A DNA stretch of 64,000 bases from Pseudomonas oleovorans subsp. oleovorans (GTDB lineage: Bacteria; Pseudomonadota; Gammaproteobacteria; Pseudomonadales; Pseudomonadaceae): positions 62,001-126,000 of the forward strand of contig NZ_NIUB01000009.1 of NCBI RefSeq assembly GCF_002197815.1. The letters are read 5' to 3'. This document shows positions 40,216 through 51,282 of the stretch, piece after piece. The notes under the pieces are model-generated. The model worked only from the letters and a program-made list of their open reading frames with translations, was not told where the DNA came from and searched no databases. Every line of letters begins with the position of its first letter. The first letter of the stretch is position 1. The position numbers were made by a program, and so were the translations under genes.

Positions 40216-41682
40216 TTAGCGCGGGAAGGCCGGCGGGTTGACCCCGGCCATGTCCTCCATCACGCGCACCACCTGGCAGCTGTAACCGAACTCGTTGTCG
40301 TACCAGACGTACAGCACAACGCGGTTATCGTTGGCGATGGTGGCTTCGGCATCGACCACGCCGGCATGGCGCGAACCGACGAAGTCGGTCGATACCACTT
40401 CCTGAGAGCTGACGAAGTCGATCTGCTTCTGCAGATCCGAGTGCATGGCCATCTGGCGCAGGTACTCGTTGATCTCTTCGCGGGTGGTGGCCTTCTCCAG
40501 GTTCAGATTGAGGATGGCCATGGACACGTTCGGCGTCGGCACACGAATGGCGTTGCCGGTCAGCTTACCCTTCAGAACCGGCAGTGCCTTGGCCGCAGCG
40601 GTAGCCGCGCCGGTTTCGGTGATGACCATGTTCAACGCAGCGCTACGACCACGACGACTGCCTTTGTGGAAGTTGTCGATCAGGTTCTGGTCGTTGGTGT
40701 AGGAGTGAACGGTCTCGACGTGACCGTTGACGATGCCGTACTGATCATTGACCGCCTTGAGCACCGGCACGATGGCGTTGGTGGTGCAGGAAGCCGCGGA
40801 GATGATCTTGTCCTCAGCGGTGATTTCGCTGTGGTTGATGCCGTGCACGATGTTCTTCAGCGCGCCCTTGCCAGGTGCGGTGAGAACAACGCGATCAACG
40901 CCCGGGCAGGCCAGGTGCTGACCCAAGCCCTCGGCGTCACGCCACACACCGGTGTTGTCCACCAGTAGTGCGTTCTTGATGCCGTACTGGGTGTAGTCGA
41001 CTTCCTTCGGATCCTTGGCATAGATCACCTGGATCAGGTTGCCATTGGCCGTCAGGGTGTTGTTCTCTTCATCGATGGTGATGGTGCCGTTGAACTTGCC
41101 ATGCACCGAGTCACGGCGCAGCAGGCTGGCACGCTTGACCAGATCGTTGCTCGCGCCCTTGCGCACGACGATGGCACGCAGACGCAGGCCGTCACCGCCA
41201 CCGGTCTTCTCGATCAGGATGCGCGCCAGCAGGCGGCCGATACGACCGAAACCGTACAGCACCACATCGGTGCCTTCACGGGCCGAACCATTCTGCTTGC
41301 CAACCACATCGGCCAGTTCGTCCTTGACGAACTGCTCGACGCCGCGACCTGCGCCTTCAGCCTTGAACTTGGCAACCAGCTTGCCCAGATCCACGGAGGC
41401 AGCGCCCAGCTTGAGCTCGCTCATGGCCTTGAGCATGGGGAAGGTGTCGTGCACCGACAGCTCGGCTTCGTCAGCCAGGCGGTGACGGGCAAAACGGTGC
41501 GCCTTGAGGATGTCGATGACCGAACGGTTGATCAGGCCACGGCCGTAGATCGAGGTCACCACATTGTTGTTGCGATAGAGCTGACCAATCAGCGGAATCA
41601 TTGCTTCCGCAAGGGCTTCACGATCGATCCATTCACCGAGACACTGGTCGGGCTTCTGAGTCACGGGCAGTACCTTCCACAT
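40216..41682 (-). CDS. Long glyceraldehyde-3-phosphate dehydrogenase homologue
   Basis: 488-aa GAPDH-like protein. The NAD-binding GFGRIGR (residues 144-150) and catalytic SCTTN with C299 are intact. A normal GAPDH has about 330 residues; here about 130 extra residues precede the Rossmann fold, mostly helical and charged (for example REALAEAMIPLIGQLYRNNN). The insertion is not a fusion I recognise. I remember such long GAPDHs in Pseudomonas and Vibrio. Whether the enzyme works in glycolysis or gluconeogenesis is not shown by the sequence. Divergent from mfd. Confidence 0.85.
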   Translation of the reverse strand: MWKVLPVTQKPDQCLGEWIDREALAEAMIPLIGQLYRNNNVVTSIYGRGLINRSVIDILKAHRFARHRLADEAELSVHDTFPMLKAMSELKLGAASVDLGKLVAKFKAEGAGRGVEQFVKDELADVVGKQNGSAREGTDVVLYGFGRIGRLLARILIEKTGGGDGLRLRAIVVRKGASNDLVKRASLLRRDSVHGKFNGTITIDEENNTLTANGNLIQVIYAKDPKEVDYTQYGIKNALLVDNTGVWRDAEGLGQHLACPGVDRVVLTAPGKGALKNIVHGINHSEITAEDKIISAASCTTNAIVPVLKAVNDQYGIVNGHVETVHSYTNDQNLIDNFHKGSRRGRSAALNMVITETGAATAAAKALPVLKGKLTGNAIRVPTPNVSMAILNLNLEKATTREEINEYLRQMAMHSDLQKQIDFVSSQEVVSTDFVGSRHAGVVDAEATIANDNRVVLYVWYDNEFGYSCQVVRVMEDMAGVNPPAFPR

Positions 41683-41813
41683 GTAGGGGCTGAAAAAAGG
41701 GGCTACATTATGACGGTGCGCGCGAGCATGAGCAATGCGCGCCTGTCGCGACTGACATTGACCAGCAAGCCCCGCTACAATTCACGGCCTCCCTTCACGA
41801 CCGTGAGCCGCCC

Positions 41814-44800
41814 GTGTCCGTACTGCGTCTTCCGTCTCTGCCGGCCAACGCCGGCAAACAGCAATGGGGCAACTTGCCCGGTGCTGCCCTGTCCCTGGCC
41901 ATCGCCGAAGCAGCCAGCAATGCCGGGCGATTCACCCTAGTTCTGACCGAGGGCAGCCAGAGCGCGGAACGCCTGCAGGAAGAGCTGGCCTTCTTTGCCC
42001 CGAACCTGCCCGTATTGCATTTTCCCGACTGGGAAACCCTGCCCTACGACGTGTTCTCGCCACACCAGGACATCATTTCCCAACGCATCGCGGCCCTTTA
42101 CCAGCTGCCGCAACTGAGCCGTGGCATTCTCGTAGTGCCCATCGCCACGGCCCTACACCGCCTGGCGCCGAAACGCTTTCTGCTCGGCAGCAGCCTGGTG
42201 CTGGATGTCGGCCAGACGCTTGATGTGGAACAGATGCGCACGCGCCTGGAAGCTGCCGGCTATCGCTGCGTGGATACGGTGTACGAGCACGGAGAGTTCG
42301 CCGTACGCGGCGCATTGATCGATCTGTTCCCGATGGGCAGCGACAAGCCCTACCGCATCGACCTGTTCGATGACGAGATCGAAACCCTGCGCACCTTCGA
42401 CCCGGAAACCCAGCGCTCGGTGGACAAGGTAGAGTCGATCCGTCTGTTGCCGGCGCGTGAATTTCCGCTGGAAAAGAAGGCTGTCGCCGATTTCCGCGGG
42501 CGTTTCCGCGAGCGCTTCGACGTGGATTTCCGGCGCTGCCCGATCTATCAGGACCTTTCCACCGGTATCACCCCCGCCGGCATCGAGTACTACCTGCCGC
42601 TGTTCTTCGAAGAGACAGACACTCTGTTCGACTACCTGCCAGGCGACACCCAGGTGTTCTCCCTGCCCGGCATCGAAAAGGCTGCCGAGCAATTTTGGAC
42701 AGATGCGCGTAGCCGCTATGAGGATCGCCGAGTCGATCCAGAGCGACCATTGCTACCGCCTGCCGACATCTTCCTGCCGGTGGAGGACTGTTTCGCCCGC
42801 CTGAAGAGCTGGCCGCGGGTGGTGGTCAATCAGGACGATATCGAGCCCGGCATCGGCCAGACCCGCTTCGACGCGCGCGCCCTGCCCGACCTGGCAATTC
42901 AGGCCAAGGCCGGCGAGCCGCTGGCGGCGTTGCGCCGCTTTATCGAAGAATATCCAGGCCGCGTGCTGTTCTGCGCCGAATCAGCCGGTCGCCGCGAAGT
43001 ACTGCTGGAACTGCTCGCCCGCCTCAAGCTCAAGCCCCGGGAAGTCGAGGGCTGGCCGGCCTTCGTCGCCAGCCCTGAACGCCTCAACATCTGCATTGCA
43101 CCACTGGATGAAGGCCTGCTGCTCGACGACCTGGCACTGATCGCCGAGAGCCCGCTGTTCGGCCAGCGCGTGATGCAGCGTCGCCGCCGCGAAAAAGGCC
43201 GAGAAGGCGGCGATAACGTGATCAAGAACCTCACCGAGCTGCGCGAAGGCGCGCCGGTGGTGCATATTGATCACGGCGTCGGCCGCTACCTGGGCCTGGT
43301 GACCATGGAGTTCGACGGCCAGGCCGCCGAATTCCTTGCCCTGCAATATGCCGACGAAGCCAAGCTTTATGTCCCCGTGGCCAGCCTGCACCTGATCGCC
43401 CGCTACACCGGCAGTGACGATGCCCTGGCACCGCTGCATCGCCTAGGTTCGGAGGTCTGGCAGAAGGCCAAGCGCAAGGCGGCCGAACAGGTGCGCGATG
43501 TTGCCGCCGAGCTGCTCGATATCTACGCCCGCCGCGCTGCTCGCGAAGGTTTCGCCTTCCAGGACCCGGCACTGGATTACGCCACCTTCAGCGCCGGTTT
43601 CCCCTTCGAGGAAACCCCGGACCAGCAGGCCGCCATCGATGCCGTGCGCGCCGACATGCTGGCTGGCAAGCCGATGGATCGCCTAGTCTGCGGCGACGTC
43701 GGCTTCGGCAAGACCGAGGTGGCCATGCGCGCCGCCTTCATCGCCGTGCACAGCGGCAAGCAGGTCGCCGTGCTGGTGCCCACCACCCTGCTCGCCCAGC
43801 AGCACTACAACAGCTTCCGCGACCGCTTCGCCGACTGGCCGGTAAAGGTCGAGGTGATGAGCCGCTTCAAGAGCGCCAAGGAAGTCGGCGAGGCCGTGCA
43901 GCAACTGGCCGAAGGCAAGGTGGATATCGTCATCGGCACGCACAAGCTGCTGCAGGATGACGTCAAGTTCCACAACCTCGGCCTGGTCATCATCGACGAG
44001 GAACACCGCTTCGGCGTGCGCCAGAAGGAACAGCTCAAGGCCCTGCGCAGCGAGGTCGACATCCTCACCCTGACTGCCACGCCGATCCCGCGCACGCTGA
44101 ACATGGCCGTGGCCGGCATGCGCGACCTGTCGATCATCGCCACGCCACCAGCGCGGCGTCTGTCGGTGCGCACCTTCGTCATGGAAAGCAACAAGCCGAC
44201 CATCAAGGAAGCGCTGCTGCGCGAGCTGCTGCGCGGTGGCCAGGTCTACTACCTGCACAACGATGTAAAGACCATCGAGAAATGCGCCAGCGAGCTGGCC
44301 GAGCTGGTGCCCGAGGCACGTATCGGCATCGGTCACGGACAGATGCGCGAACGCGATCTCGAGCAGGTGATGAGCGACTTCTACCACAAGCGCTTCAACG
44401 TGCTGGTGGCCTCGACCATCATCGAGACCGGTATCGACGTACCCAGCGCCAACACCATCATCATCGACCGCGCCGACAAGTTCGGCCTGGCCCAGCTGCA
44501 CCAGTTGCGCGGCCGTGTCGGTCGTAGCCACCACCAGGCCTACGCTTACCTGCTGACGCCACCGCGCAAGCAGATGACCCCGGATGCGGAAAAACGCCTG
44601 GAGGCCATCGCCGGCGCTCAGGACCTCGGCGCCGGCTTCGTCCTCGCTACCCATGACCTGGAAATCCGCGGCGCTGGCGAACTGCTTGGCGACGGCCAAA
44701 GCGGGCAGATTCAGGCGGTCGGCTTCACCCTCTACATGGAAATGCTCGAACGCGCGGTCAAGGCTATCCAGAAAGGCGAGCAGCCGAACCTCGACCAGCC

Positions 44801-45251
44801 ATTGGGCGGCGGCCCGGAGATCAACCTGCGTGTACCGGCGCTGATCCCCGAGGACTACCTGCCCGACGTGCACAGCCGCCTGATCCTCTACAAACGCATC
44901 GCCAACGCCAGCGACGAGGACGGCCTGAAGGAGCTTCAGGTAGAAATGATCGACCGTTTCGGCCTGCTGCCGGAGCCGACCAAGAACCTCATGCGCCTGA
45001 CCCTGCTCAAGCTGCAGGCCGACAAGCTCGGCATCAGCAAGGTCGACGCCGGCCCGCAGGGTGGACGAATCGAGTTCGCTGCGGAAACCTGCGTCGACCC
45101 GCTGACCCTGATCAAACTGATCCAGGCCCAGCCAAAACGCTACAAGTTCGAAGGCGCCACCGTCTTCAAGATCCAGGTGCCAATGGAGCGTGCGGAAGAA
45201 CGCTTCAACACCCTGGAAGCCCTGTTCGAGCGCCTCGCGCCCACCACCTGA
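41814..45251 (+). CDS. mfd: Transcription-repair coupling factor Mfd
   Basis: 1145-aa ATP-dependent translocase that removes stalled RNA polymerase and recruits UvrA. It starts with GTG at 41814 (MSVLRLPSLPANAGKQQWG). It has the UvrB-like N-terminal domains, an RNA polymerase-interacting domain (VVHIDHGVGRYLGL), and RecG-like helicase motors with GDVGFGKTE, DEEHRFG and TATPIPRTL, and the C-terminal TRCF domain. Confidence 0.96.
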   Translation: MSVLRLPSLPANAGKQQWGNLPGAALSLAIAEAASNAGRFTLVLTEGSQSAERLQEELAFFAPNLPVLHFPDWETLPYDVFSPHQDIISQRIAALYQLPQLSRGILVVPIATALHRLAPKRFLLGSSLVLDVGQTLDVEQMRTRLEAAGYRCVDTVYEHGEFAVRGALIDLFPMGSDKPYRIDLFDDEIETLRTFDPETQRSVDKVESIRLLPAREFPLEKKAVADFRGRFRERFDVDFRRCPIYQDLSTGITPAGIEYYLPLFFEETDTLFDYLPGDTQVFSLPGIEKAAEQFWTDARSRYEDRRVDPERPLLPPADIFLPVEDCFARLKSWPRVVVNQDDIEPGIGQTRFDARALPDLAIQAKAGEPLAALRRFIEEYPGRVLFCAESAGRREVLLELLARLKLKPREVEGWPAFVASPERLNICIAPLDEGLLLDDLALIAESPLFGQRVMQRRRREKGREGGDNVIKNLTELREGAPVVHIDHGVGRYLGLVTMEFDGQAAEFLALQYADEAKLYVPVASLHLIARYTGSDDALAPLHRLGSEVWQKAKRKAAEQVRDVAAELLDIYARRAAREGFAFQDPALDYATFSAGFPFEETPDQQAAIDAVRADMLAGKPMDRLVCGDVGFGKTEVAMRAAFIAVHSGKQVAVLVPTTLLAQQHYNSFRDRFADWPVKVEVMSRFKSAKEVGEAVQQLAEGKVDIVIGTHKLLQDDVKFHNLGLVIIDEEHRFGVRQKEQLKALRSEVDILTLTATPIPRTLNMAVAGMRDLSIIATPPARRLSVRTFVMESNKPTIKEALLRELLRGGQVYYLHNDVKTIEKCASELAELVPEARIGIGHGQMRERDLEQVMSDFYHKRFNVLVASTIIETGIDVPSANTIIIDRADKFGLAQLHQLRGRVGRSHHQAYAYLLTPPRKQMTPDAEKRLEAIAGAQDLGAGFVLATHDLEIRGAGELLGDGQSGQIQAVGFTLYMEMLERAVKAIQKGEQPNLDQPLGGGPEINLRVPALIPEDYLPDVHSRLILYKRIANASDEDGLKELQVEMIDRFGLLPEPTKNLMRLTLLKLQADKLGISKVDAGPQGGRIEFAAETCVDPLTLIKLIQAQPKRYKFEGATVFKIQVPMERAEERFNTLEALFERLAPTT

Positions 45252-45262
45252 AGGACTCACAC

Positions 45263-45784
45263 ATGCGCCCATTGCACCTGATCGCCCTGCTGCTTTGCCT
45301 GTTGGCACCGAGCGCCTTTGCCGAACGTCTTTACCAGGTCGAACTGCTGGTCTTCCGCCAGGCCGGCGAACCTGTCGTCGCGCCCAAAGTGGCACCGGAC
45401 GACTGGGCGGGCACGGCATTGCCGATCACCGGTAACGAACGCCCGACAACGCTCGATGGCGAGGCGGCCAAGCTCAATCCGGGCAGTGGCTATCAGGTAT
45501 TGCTGCACAAGGCCTGGAGCCAAACCATCGGCAGCTCGCCGAGCCGAATGGCCGTCAGCAGCGGTGAAGAGCGCTTCGGCCATCACGTGGTCGAAGGCAC
45601 CCTGAGCTTTACTCAGGAGCGCTTTGCCGATCTGGACCTGGAGCTGTGGATCAACCAATTCAGCGTCGACGGCCTGCTCGAGAGCAGCGAGCACATGAAA
45701 GTGGCCCAGCGCCTGAAGGACAACAGCCTGACCTACCTGGACCATGGCAGCCTGGGCGCACTGGTACGCATTAGCCCGCTCTGA
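45263..45784 (+). CDS. CsiV-like exported protein
   Basis: 173-aa protein with a signal peptide (residues 1-20, LIALLLCLLAPSAFA). The mature part starts with YQVELLVFRQ, and has ELWINQFSVDGLLE and MKVAQRLKDN, a pattern of the CsiV peptidoglycan-binding family. It follows mfd by 11 bp, the usual place in Pseudomonas. Family by motif; function in this organism unknown. Confidence 0.7.
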   Translation: MRPLHLIALLLCLLAPSAFAERLYQVELLVFRQAGEPVVAPKVAPDDWAGTALPITGNERPTTLDGEAAKLNPGSGYQVLLHKAWSQTIGSSPSRMAVSSGEERFGHHVVEGTLSFTQERFADLDLELWINQFSVDGLLESSEHMKVAQRLKDNSLTYLDHGSLGALVRISPL

Positions 45785-45865
45785 TTCGCGGCGGGGCGCC
45801 GTGCCTGCAGATTCGGCGCGTCGACGCCTGACTAACGGGCATTGACCGCTGTCTCTATAGAGAAG

Positions 45866-47612
<1,747 letters not shown>

Positions 47613-47624
47613 GAGTCTATTTCC

Positions 47625-48152
47625 TCAGGTGAAGTCTTGGTCTGCAGCCCACTGCGGGCACGGCGCCTCATCGATACGCACTTTGCAATGCAGCGGTACG
47701 CACTCGAAAAGCGCCAGCATGTCGGCGTTACGCAAACGAATGCAGCCATGGGACAACGGCGTCCCCATAGGTTCCGTATCCGGCGTGCCATGCAGATAGA
47801 TATAACGGCGAAAGGTGTCGACCTCGCCCAGGCGATTGCGCCCCGACTCAAGACCGCTCAGCCAGAGAATACGGGTGAGAATCCAGTCGCGGCCAGGAAA
47901 CTGCTCGTGCAGCTCAGGTGACCACACTTCCCCCGTCCAGCGACGACTGCGCAATACGGCCGCCAGAGGCAAACCAGCGCCGATTTTCGCGCGCACCTGA
48001 TGCAGCCCGCGCGGCGTACAACCTGAGCCGTTAAGCTCACCCGCCCCAACGAGCGCCGTGGAGACAGGCAAGCTCAGCAGCAGCCGCCCGGCACTGAAGC
48101 CGTAGAGCGCCTGATCGGCAATGGAGATATGGAGTAGATCTAGATCGGACAT
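47625..48152 (-). CDS. L,D-transpeptidase (YkuD domain)
   Basis: 175-aa YkuD-domain enzyme. The catalytic motif is YIYLHGTPDTEPMG then SHGCIRLRN, with the catalytic Cys in SHGC. It is short and has no evident signal peptide, so its cell location is unclear; similar proteins occur next to nagZ in Pseudomonas. Its task may be in peptidoglycan cross-linking or in attachment of lipoproteins; inferred from the domain only. Confidence 0.8.
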   Translation of the reverse strand: MSDLDLLHISIADQALYGFSAGRLLLSLPVSTALVGAGELNGSGCTPRGLHQVRAKIGAGLPLAAVLRSRRWTGEVWSPELHEQFPGRDWILTRILWLSGLESGRNRLGEVDTFRRYIYLHGTPDTEPMGTPLSHGCIRLRNADMLALFECVPLHCKVRIDEAPCPQWAADQDFT

Positions 48153-48201
48153 GGGCCGCTAGCTTAGCCGAAGGGCGAAGCCAAGCCCACCTGCCGCCAG
48201 G

Positions 48202-48909
48202 TCAAACCTTGGGCGCGGCGCTGGGTGTCTTGCTGCGCGGCTTGAGTTGCGCGCCGGCCAACGCCGGATCGGCGATACCCGTTTCCGAACGCATGCCGGC
48301 AGCCAGAAACGGCACCATCATGCGCATCACCTGCTCGATCGAGGTGTTGACGCCGAAATCGGTCTCGGCCATCGCGCGCAAAGCCTTGATACCGGACATG
48401 CTGAACGCCGCGGCACCGAGCATGAAGTGCACGCGCCAGAACAGCTCCAGTGGTGGAATACGCGGCGCAGCCTCATGCACCAGCAGCATGTAGCGACGGA
48501 ACACCTTGCCGTAGACCTCTTCCAGATACTTGCGCAAGTGACCCTGGCTCTGGCTGAAGGCCAAACCGAGCAGACGCATGAAAATGGACAGGTCGTTACC
48601 GCTGCGCGGCTTCACAGCCAGGGCCTGTTCGACCAGGAGTTCGAGCAACTCCTCCAGGGAAACCTGGGTTTCGGACTTGGCCTGACGGCGATCGAGTTCC
48701 TTTTCCAGGCTGGCACAGAAGGGCCCGAGGAAACGCGAGAAAACCGCCTGAATCAGCGCCTTCTTCGAACCGAAGTGGTAGTTGACGGCAGCCAGGTTGA
48801 CCCCAGCCTTGCTGGTGATCAGGCGTAGCGAGGTCTCGGCGAAGCCTTTTTCCGCGAACAGCTGCTCCGCAGCATCGAGAATGCGTTCAACGGTTTCCGA
48901 CTGAGCCAT
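48202..48909 (-). CDS. psrA: TetR-family regulator PsrA
   Basis: 235-aa repressor. N-terminal HTH: ETVERILDAAEQLFAEKGFAETSLRLI, with VNLAAVNYHFGSKKALI. In P. aeruginosa and P. putida PsrA senses long-chain fatty acids, represses fadBA and itself, and activates rpoS. Position upstream of lexA agrees with P. aeruginosa. Two overlapping PsrA-type boxes are in its promoter (48924-48950). Confidence 0.92.
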   Translation of the reverse strand: MAQSETVERILDAAEQLFAEKGFAETSLRLITSKAGVNLAAVNYHFGSKKALIQAVFSRFLGPFCASLEKELDRRQAKSETQVSLEELLELLVEQALAVKPRSGNDLSIFMRLLGLAFSQSQGHLRKYLEEVYGKVFRRYMLLVHEAAPRIPPLELFWRVHFMLGAAAFSMSGIKALRAMAETDFGVNTSIEQVMRMMVPFLAAGMRSETGIADPALAGAQLKPRSKTPSAAPKV

Positions 48910-48923
48910 GAGCTATCACCTGA

Positions 48924-48950
48924 CAAACACTTGTTTGAAACATACGTTTC
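48924..48950. promoter_or_regulatory. Two overlapping PsrA operators
   Basis: CAAAC-ACTT-GTTTG (48924-48937) and GAAAC-ATAC-GTTTC (48937-48950) share base 48937. Both fit the PsrA consensus (G/C)AAAC-N2-4-GTTT(G/C). They lie 15-41 bp upstream of the psrA start, so PsrA probably represses its own gene. Confidence 0.8.
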
Positions 48951-49093
48951 ATCCCACTGAATTGTCAAGCCGCATGAGCCGTCTTTTGGCCGGTGGGTCA
49001 CAGCTTACAACAAGCAGAGACGCAGATGACCCGGCATGGGTAACAAGCCGGGCGACAGGCCTTCGCAAAATGGGCGTTGCCAAGCTCCGATTA

Positions 49094-49128
49094 CTGTATA
49101 TAATTCCAGTCACTGTATAAAAAGACAG
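49094..49128. promoter_or_regulatory. Two LexA boxes of lexA-sulA
   Basis: CTGTATATAATTCCAG (49094-49109) and CTGTATAAAAAGACAG (49113-49128) each fit CTG-N10-CAG. They are 3 bp apart and overlap the core promoter, the last ending 10 bp before the lexA start. Double boxes are usual for tight autoregulation of lexA. Confidence 0.9.
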
Positions 49129-49137
49129 AGCCCAGCC

Positions 49138-49752
49138 ATGCTGAAACTGACGCCACGCCAAGCCGAGATCCTCGCCTTCATCAAACGCTGCCTGGAAGAC
49201 AACGGCTACCCACCTACCCGCGCGGAAATCGCTCAGGAACTGGGGTTCAAATCGCCCAACGCCGCAGAAGAGCACCTCAAGGCCCTCGCACGCAAGGGGG
49301 CCATCGAGATGACGCCAGGCGCTTCACGCGGCATCCGCATTCCCGGCTTCGAGGCAGGTGCCGCGAATGAGGATACGGGCCTCCCGGTAATCGGCCGTGT
49401 CGCCGCCGGCGCACCGATCCTCGCACAGCAACATGTCGAGGAATCCTGCCAGATCAACCCGGCGTTCTTTCAGCCCAAAGCCGATTACCTGCTGCGCGTA
49501 CGCGGTATGAGCATGAAAGACATCGGTATCTTCGATGGTGATCTGCTCGCCGTGCACACCACCCGGGAAGCCCGCAATGGCCAGATCGTCGTCGCCCGTA
49601 TCGACGATGAAGTGACGGTCAAACGCTTCAAGCGCGAGGGCAACAAGGTCTGGCTGATTGCCGAGAACCCTGAATTCGCACCGATCGAAGTGGACCTGGA
49701 ACACCAGGATCTAGTCATCGAAGGTTTGAGCGTCGGTGTAATCCGCCGCTGA
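49138..49752 (+). CDS. lexA: SOS repressor LexA
   Basis: 204-aa repressor. Winged-helix domain in the first 70 residues; cleavage site A90-G91 in RVAAGAP; catalytic S125 (GMSMKDIG) and K162 (VTVKRFK). Start ATG 49138 after two LexA boxes. It is cotranscribed with sulA, 9 bp downstream. Confidence 0.97.
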   Translation: MLKLTPRQAEILAFIKRCLEDNGYPPTRAEIAQELGFKSPNAAEEHLKALARKGAIEMTPGASRGIRIPGFEAGAANEDTGLPVIGRVAAGAPILAQQHVEESCQINPAFFQPKADYLLRVRGMSMKDIGIFDGDLLAVHTTREARNGQIVVARIDDEVTVKRFKREGNKVWLIAENPEFAPIEVDLEHQDLVIEGLSVGVIRR

Positions 49753-49761
49753 GGAGACACC

Positions 49762-50235
49762 ATGCACGTGCAGCAGTCGTTCGAGCGTCCACAACTTCCC
49801 CTTTTCGACGCCTTTCTCGCCAGAACGTCGAGTGAGCCACGGTTAGCGACCGGTGATATCTCTCGCAACGAGGATGATCAGGCGTTCAGCGAACTCGCTC
49901 TACGCGGCGCAGCTGGCCACTGCCTGCACTTGCTGGCCCCGATTCTGCGCGAACTGAGCGAGAACCAGGATGCGCGATGGCTGGCTCTGGTGGCACCGCC
50001 AGCCAGCCTCACACAAAGCTGGCTGCGCGATGCTGGACTGAACCGTGAACGCATCCTGCTGCTGCATCCACGGCAAGGGCAAAATGCCCTTGAGTTGGCA
50101 GAGGAAGCGCTGAAGCTCGGCCGCAGCCATACCGTGATCAGCTGGCTGCATCCGGTTGAGTGCAGCACCCGCCAACGTCTCATCCAGGCAGCCAATGCCG
50201 GCGGAGCACAGAGCCTGAATATCAGCCTGGGTTGA
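49762..50235 (+). CDS. sulA: SOS cell-division inhibitor SulA
   Basis: 157-aa protein. It resembles SulA of Pseudomonas: WLALVAPPASLTQSWLRDAGL and ILLLHPRQGQNALELAEEALKLG, then SHTVISWLHP. It blocks FtsZ assembly during SOS. As the second gene of the lexA operon it is controlled by the same boxes. Confidence 0.88.
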   Translation: MHVQQSFERPQLPLFDAFLARTSSEPRLATGDISRNEDDQAFSELALRGAAGHCLHLLAPILRELSENQDARWLALVAPPASLTQSWLRDAGLNRERILLLHPRQGQNALELAEEALKLGRSHTVISWLHPVECSTRQRLIQAANAGGAQSLNISLG

Positions 50236-50266
50236 ACTCGCCAGGTTGCATCTGCGCAAATGAAAA

Positions 50267-50287
50267 CGGGGCTCCAATGGAGCCCCG
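50267..50287. terminator. Terminator of lexA-sulA
   Basis: CGGGGCTCC (50267-50275), loop AAT, GGAGCCCCG (50279-50287), then CTTTCG. AAAA precedes it, so it may also stop the convergent small gene at 50309. Confidence 0.75.
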
Positions 50288-50308
50288 CTTTCGTCGAACC
50301 GTGGCAAC

Positions 50309-50545
50309 TCAGTGAAGAACGCGCGCGCCTTCTTCTTCACCACTGAAATCACCCTCAGCCATTCGGCCGGCCATCTGCACGCCAACATTGAGCATGGCCT
50401 TGGCCACCTCGATGTGCTGACCCTGCAGGAAAGCCTTGGCATCAGCAGAGAAGTCCAGAGTCACCAGAGCCTCTTCATCCTCTGCGCGACGCAGGGCAAT
50501 ACGCCCATCGGGCAGTTCGACGATTTCCAGGAAGGATGTAGGCAT
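50309..50545 (-). CDS. Small conserved Pseudomonas protein
   Basis: 78-aa acidic protein (MPTSFLEIVELPDGRIALRRA, with ALVTLDFSADAKAFLQGQ). I remember a homologue next to sulA in P. aeruginosa, without an assigned function. No signal or membrane span. It is preceded by an 80-bp gap and the gene at 50626 on the same strand. Confidence 0.65.
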   Translation of the reverse strand: MPTSFLEIVELPDGRIALRRAEDEEALVTLDFSADAKAFLQGQHIEVAKAMLNVGVQMAGRMAEGDFSGEEEGARVLH

Positions 50546-50625
50546 GGCTCAGTCTCTGTGCAAAAACACGACATTGTAACAGTCAGCCGGGGTCATCCCC
50601 AGTCCACTGGTCCAGTTAAACCCGA

Positions 50626-51144
50626 TCAGCACTCGCTCAGGCCTTCGCGAAACCGCAGCACCAGAGCCTTGAGCTGCTGACGCCAGGCATCGACGTCATC
50701 GATGCTCAGCTCGGCCGGCTCTTCGCCAACGCTGATGGCAGTGATCAACGGCATGGACGGATCGACCTTGGCCTTGCGCTCCTCACGCGGCGGCTGGAAC
50801 AACGCGGCATAGGCCGCCAGCAGTTCGGCCAGCCAGGTTTCGCGTTGCTGCGCCAGCTCGACCAACTCGGCCAGCTCGGGGCTGGGCGAACCGTCGAGCA
50901 CCGCCTGCTGCACAAAGGACTCGACACGCGAAGGCGTCGCGTCGTTCATGCGGTAATAACCGGCAATCTCATGACACAGCCCAAGCAGCCCGCCATAAAG
51001 GTGAAACAGGGCAGCCTCGCGCTCGGCCTGCGCCAGAGCCTGCACATTAAACGCGGAGGAGGCTTCGGCCTTGCGCCAGTTATCCAGGGCAATACCGGCG
51101 AAGAAAATCTTCTGGTTGGTACGGGTATAGATTTCTTTGGCCAT
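50626..51144 (-). CDS. Conserved protein, DUF6586-like
   Basis: 172-aa predicted helical cytoplasmic protein. Start ATG 51144 (MAKEIYTRTNQKIFFAGIAL). It has FAGIALDNWRKAE and REAALFHLYGGLLGLCHEIAGYYR, which I associate with Pseudomonas proteins near topA of the DUF6586 type; the name is from memory. No catalytic motifs. Confidence 0.6.
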   Translation of the reverse strand: MAKEIYTRTNQKIFFAGIALDNWRKAEASSAFNVQALAQAEREAALFHLYGGLLGLCHEIAGYYRMNDATPSRVESFVQQAVLDGSPSPELAELVELAQQRETWLAELLAAYAALFQPPREERKAKVDPSMPLITAISVGEEPAELSIDDVDAWRQQLKALVLRFREGLSEC

Positions 51145-51266
51145 TACGGCGACCTCCACAGCAGATCGGGTCATGATACGCGCGTCTGCCCTGCCTGACG
51201 CGCATCTCGTCAGGCATTCAGGGCGCCGCTGTTACGACGCCAGGCCGACGCGCGGCAGGTCGTGAT

Positions 51267-51282
51267 CAAGCGCTAGCGCTTG
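51267..51282. repeat. 16-bp perfect palindrome over the topA stop
   Basis: CAAGCGCTAGCGCTTG includes the stop codon of topA (51273-51275). There is no T-run, so it is not an ordinary terminator; it may be a protein site or simply chance. Confidence 0.4.
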
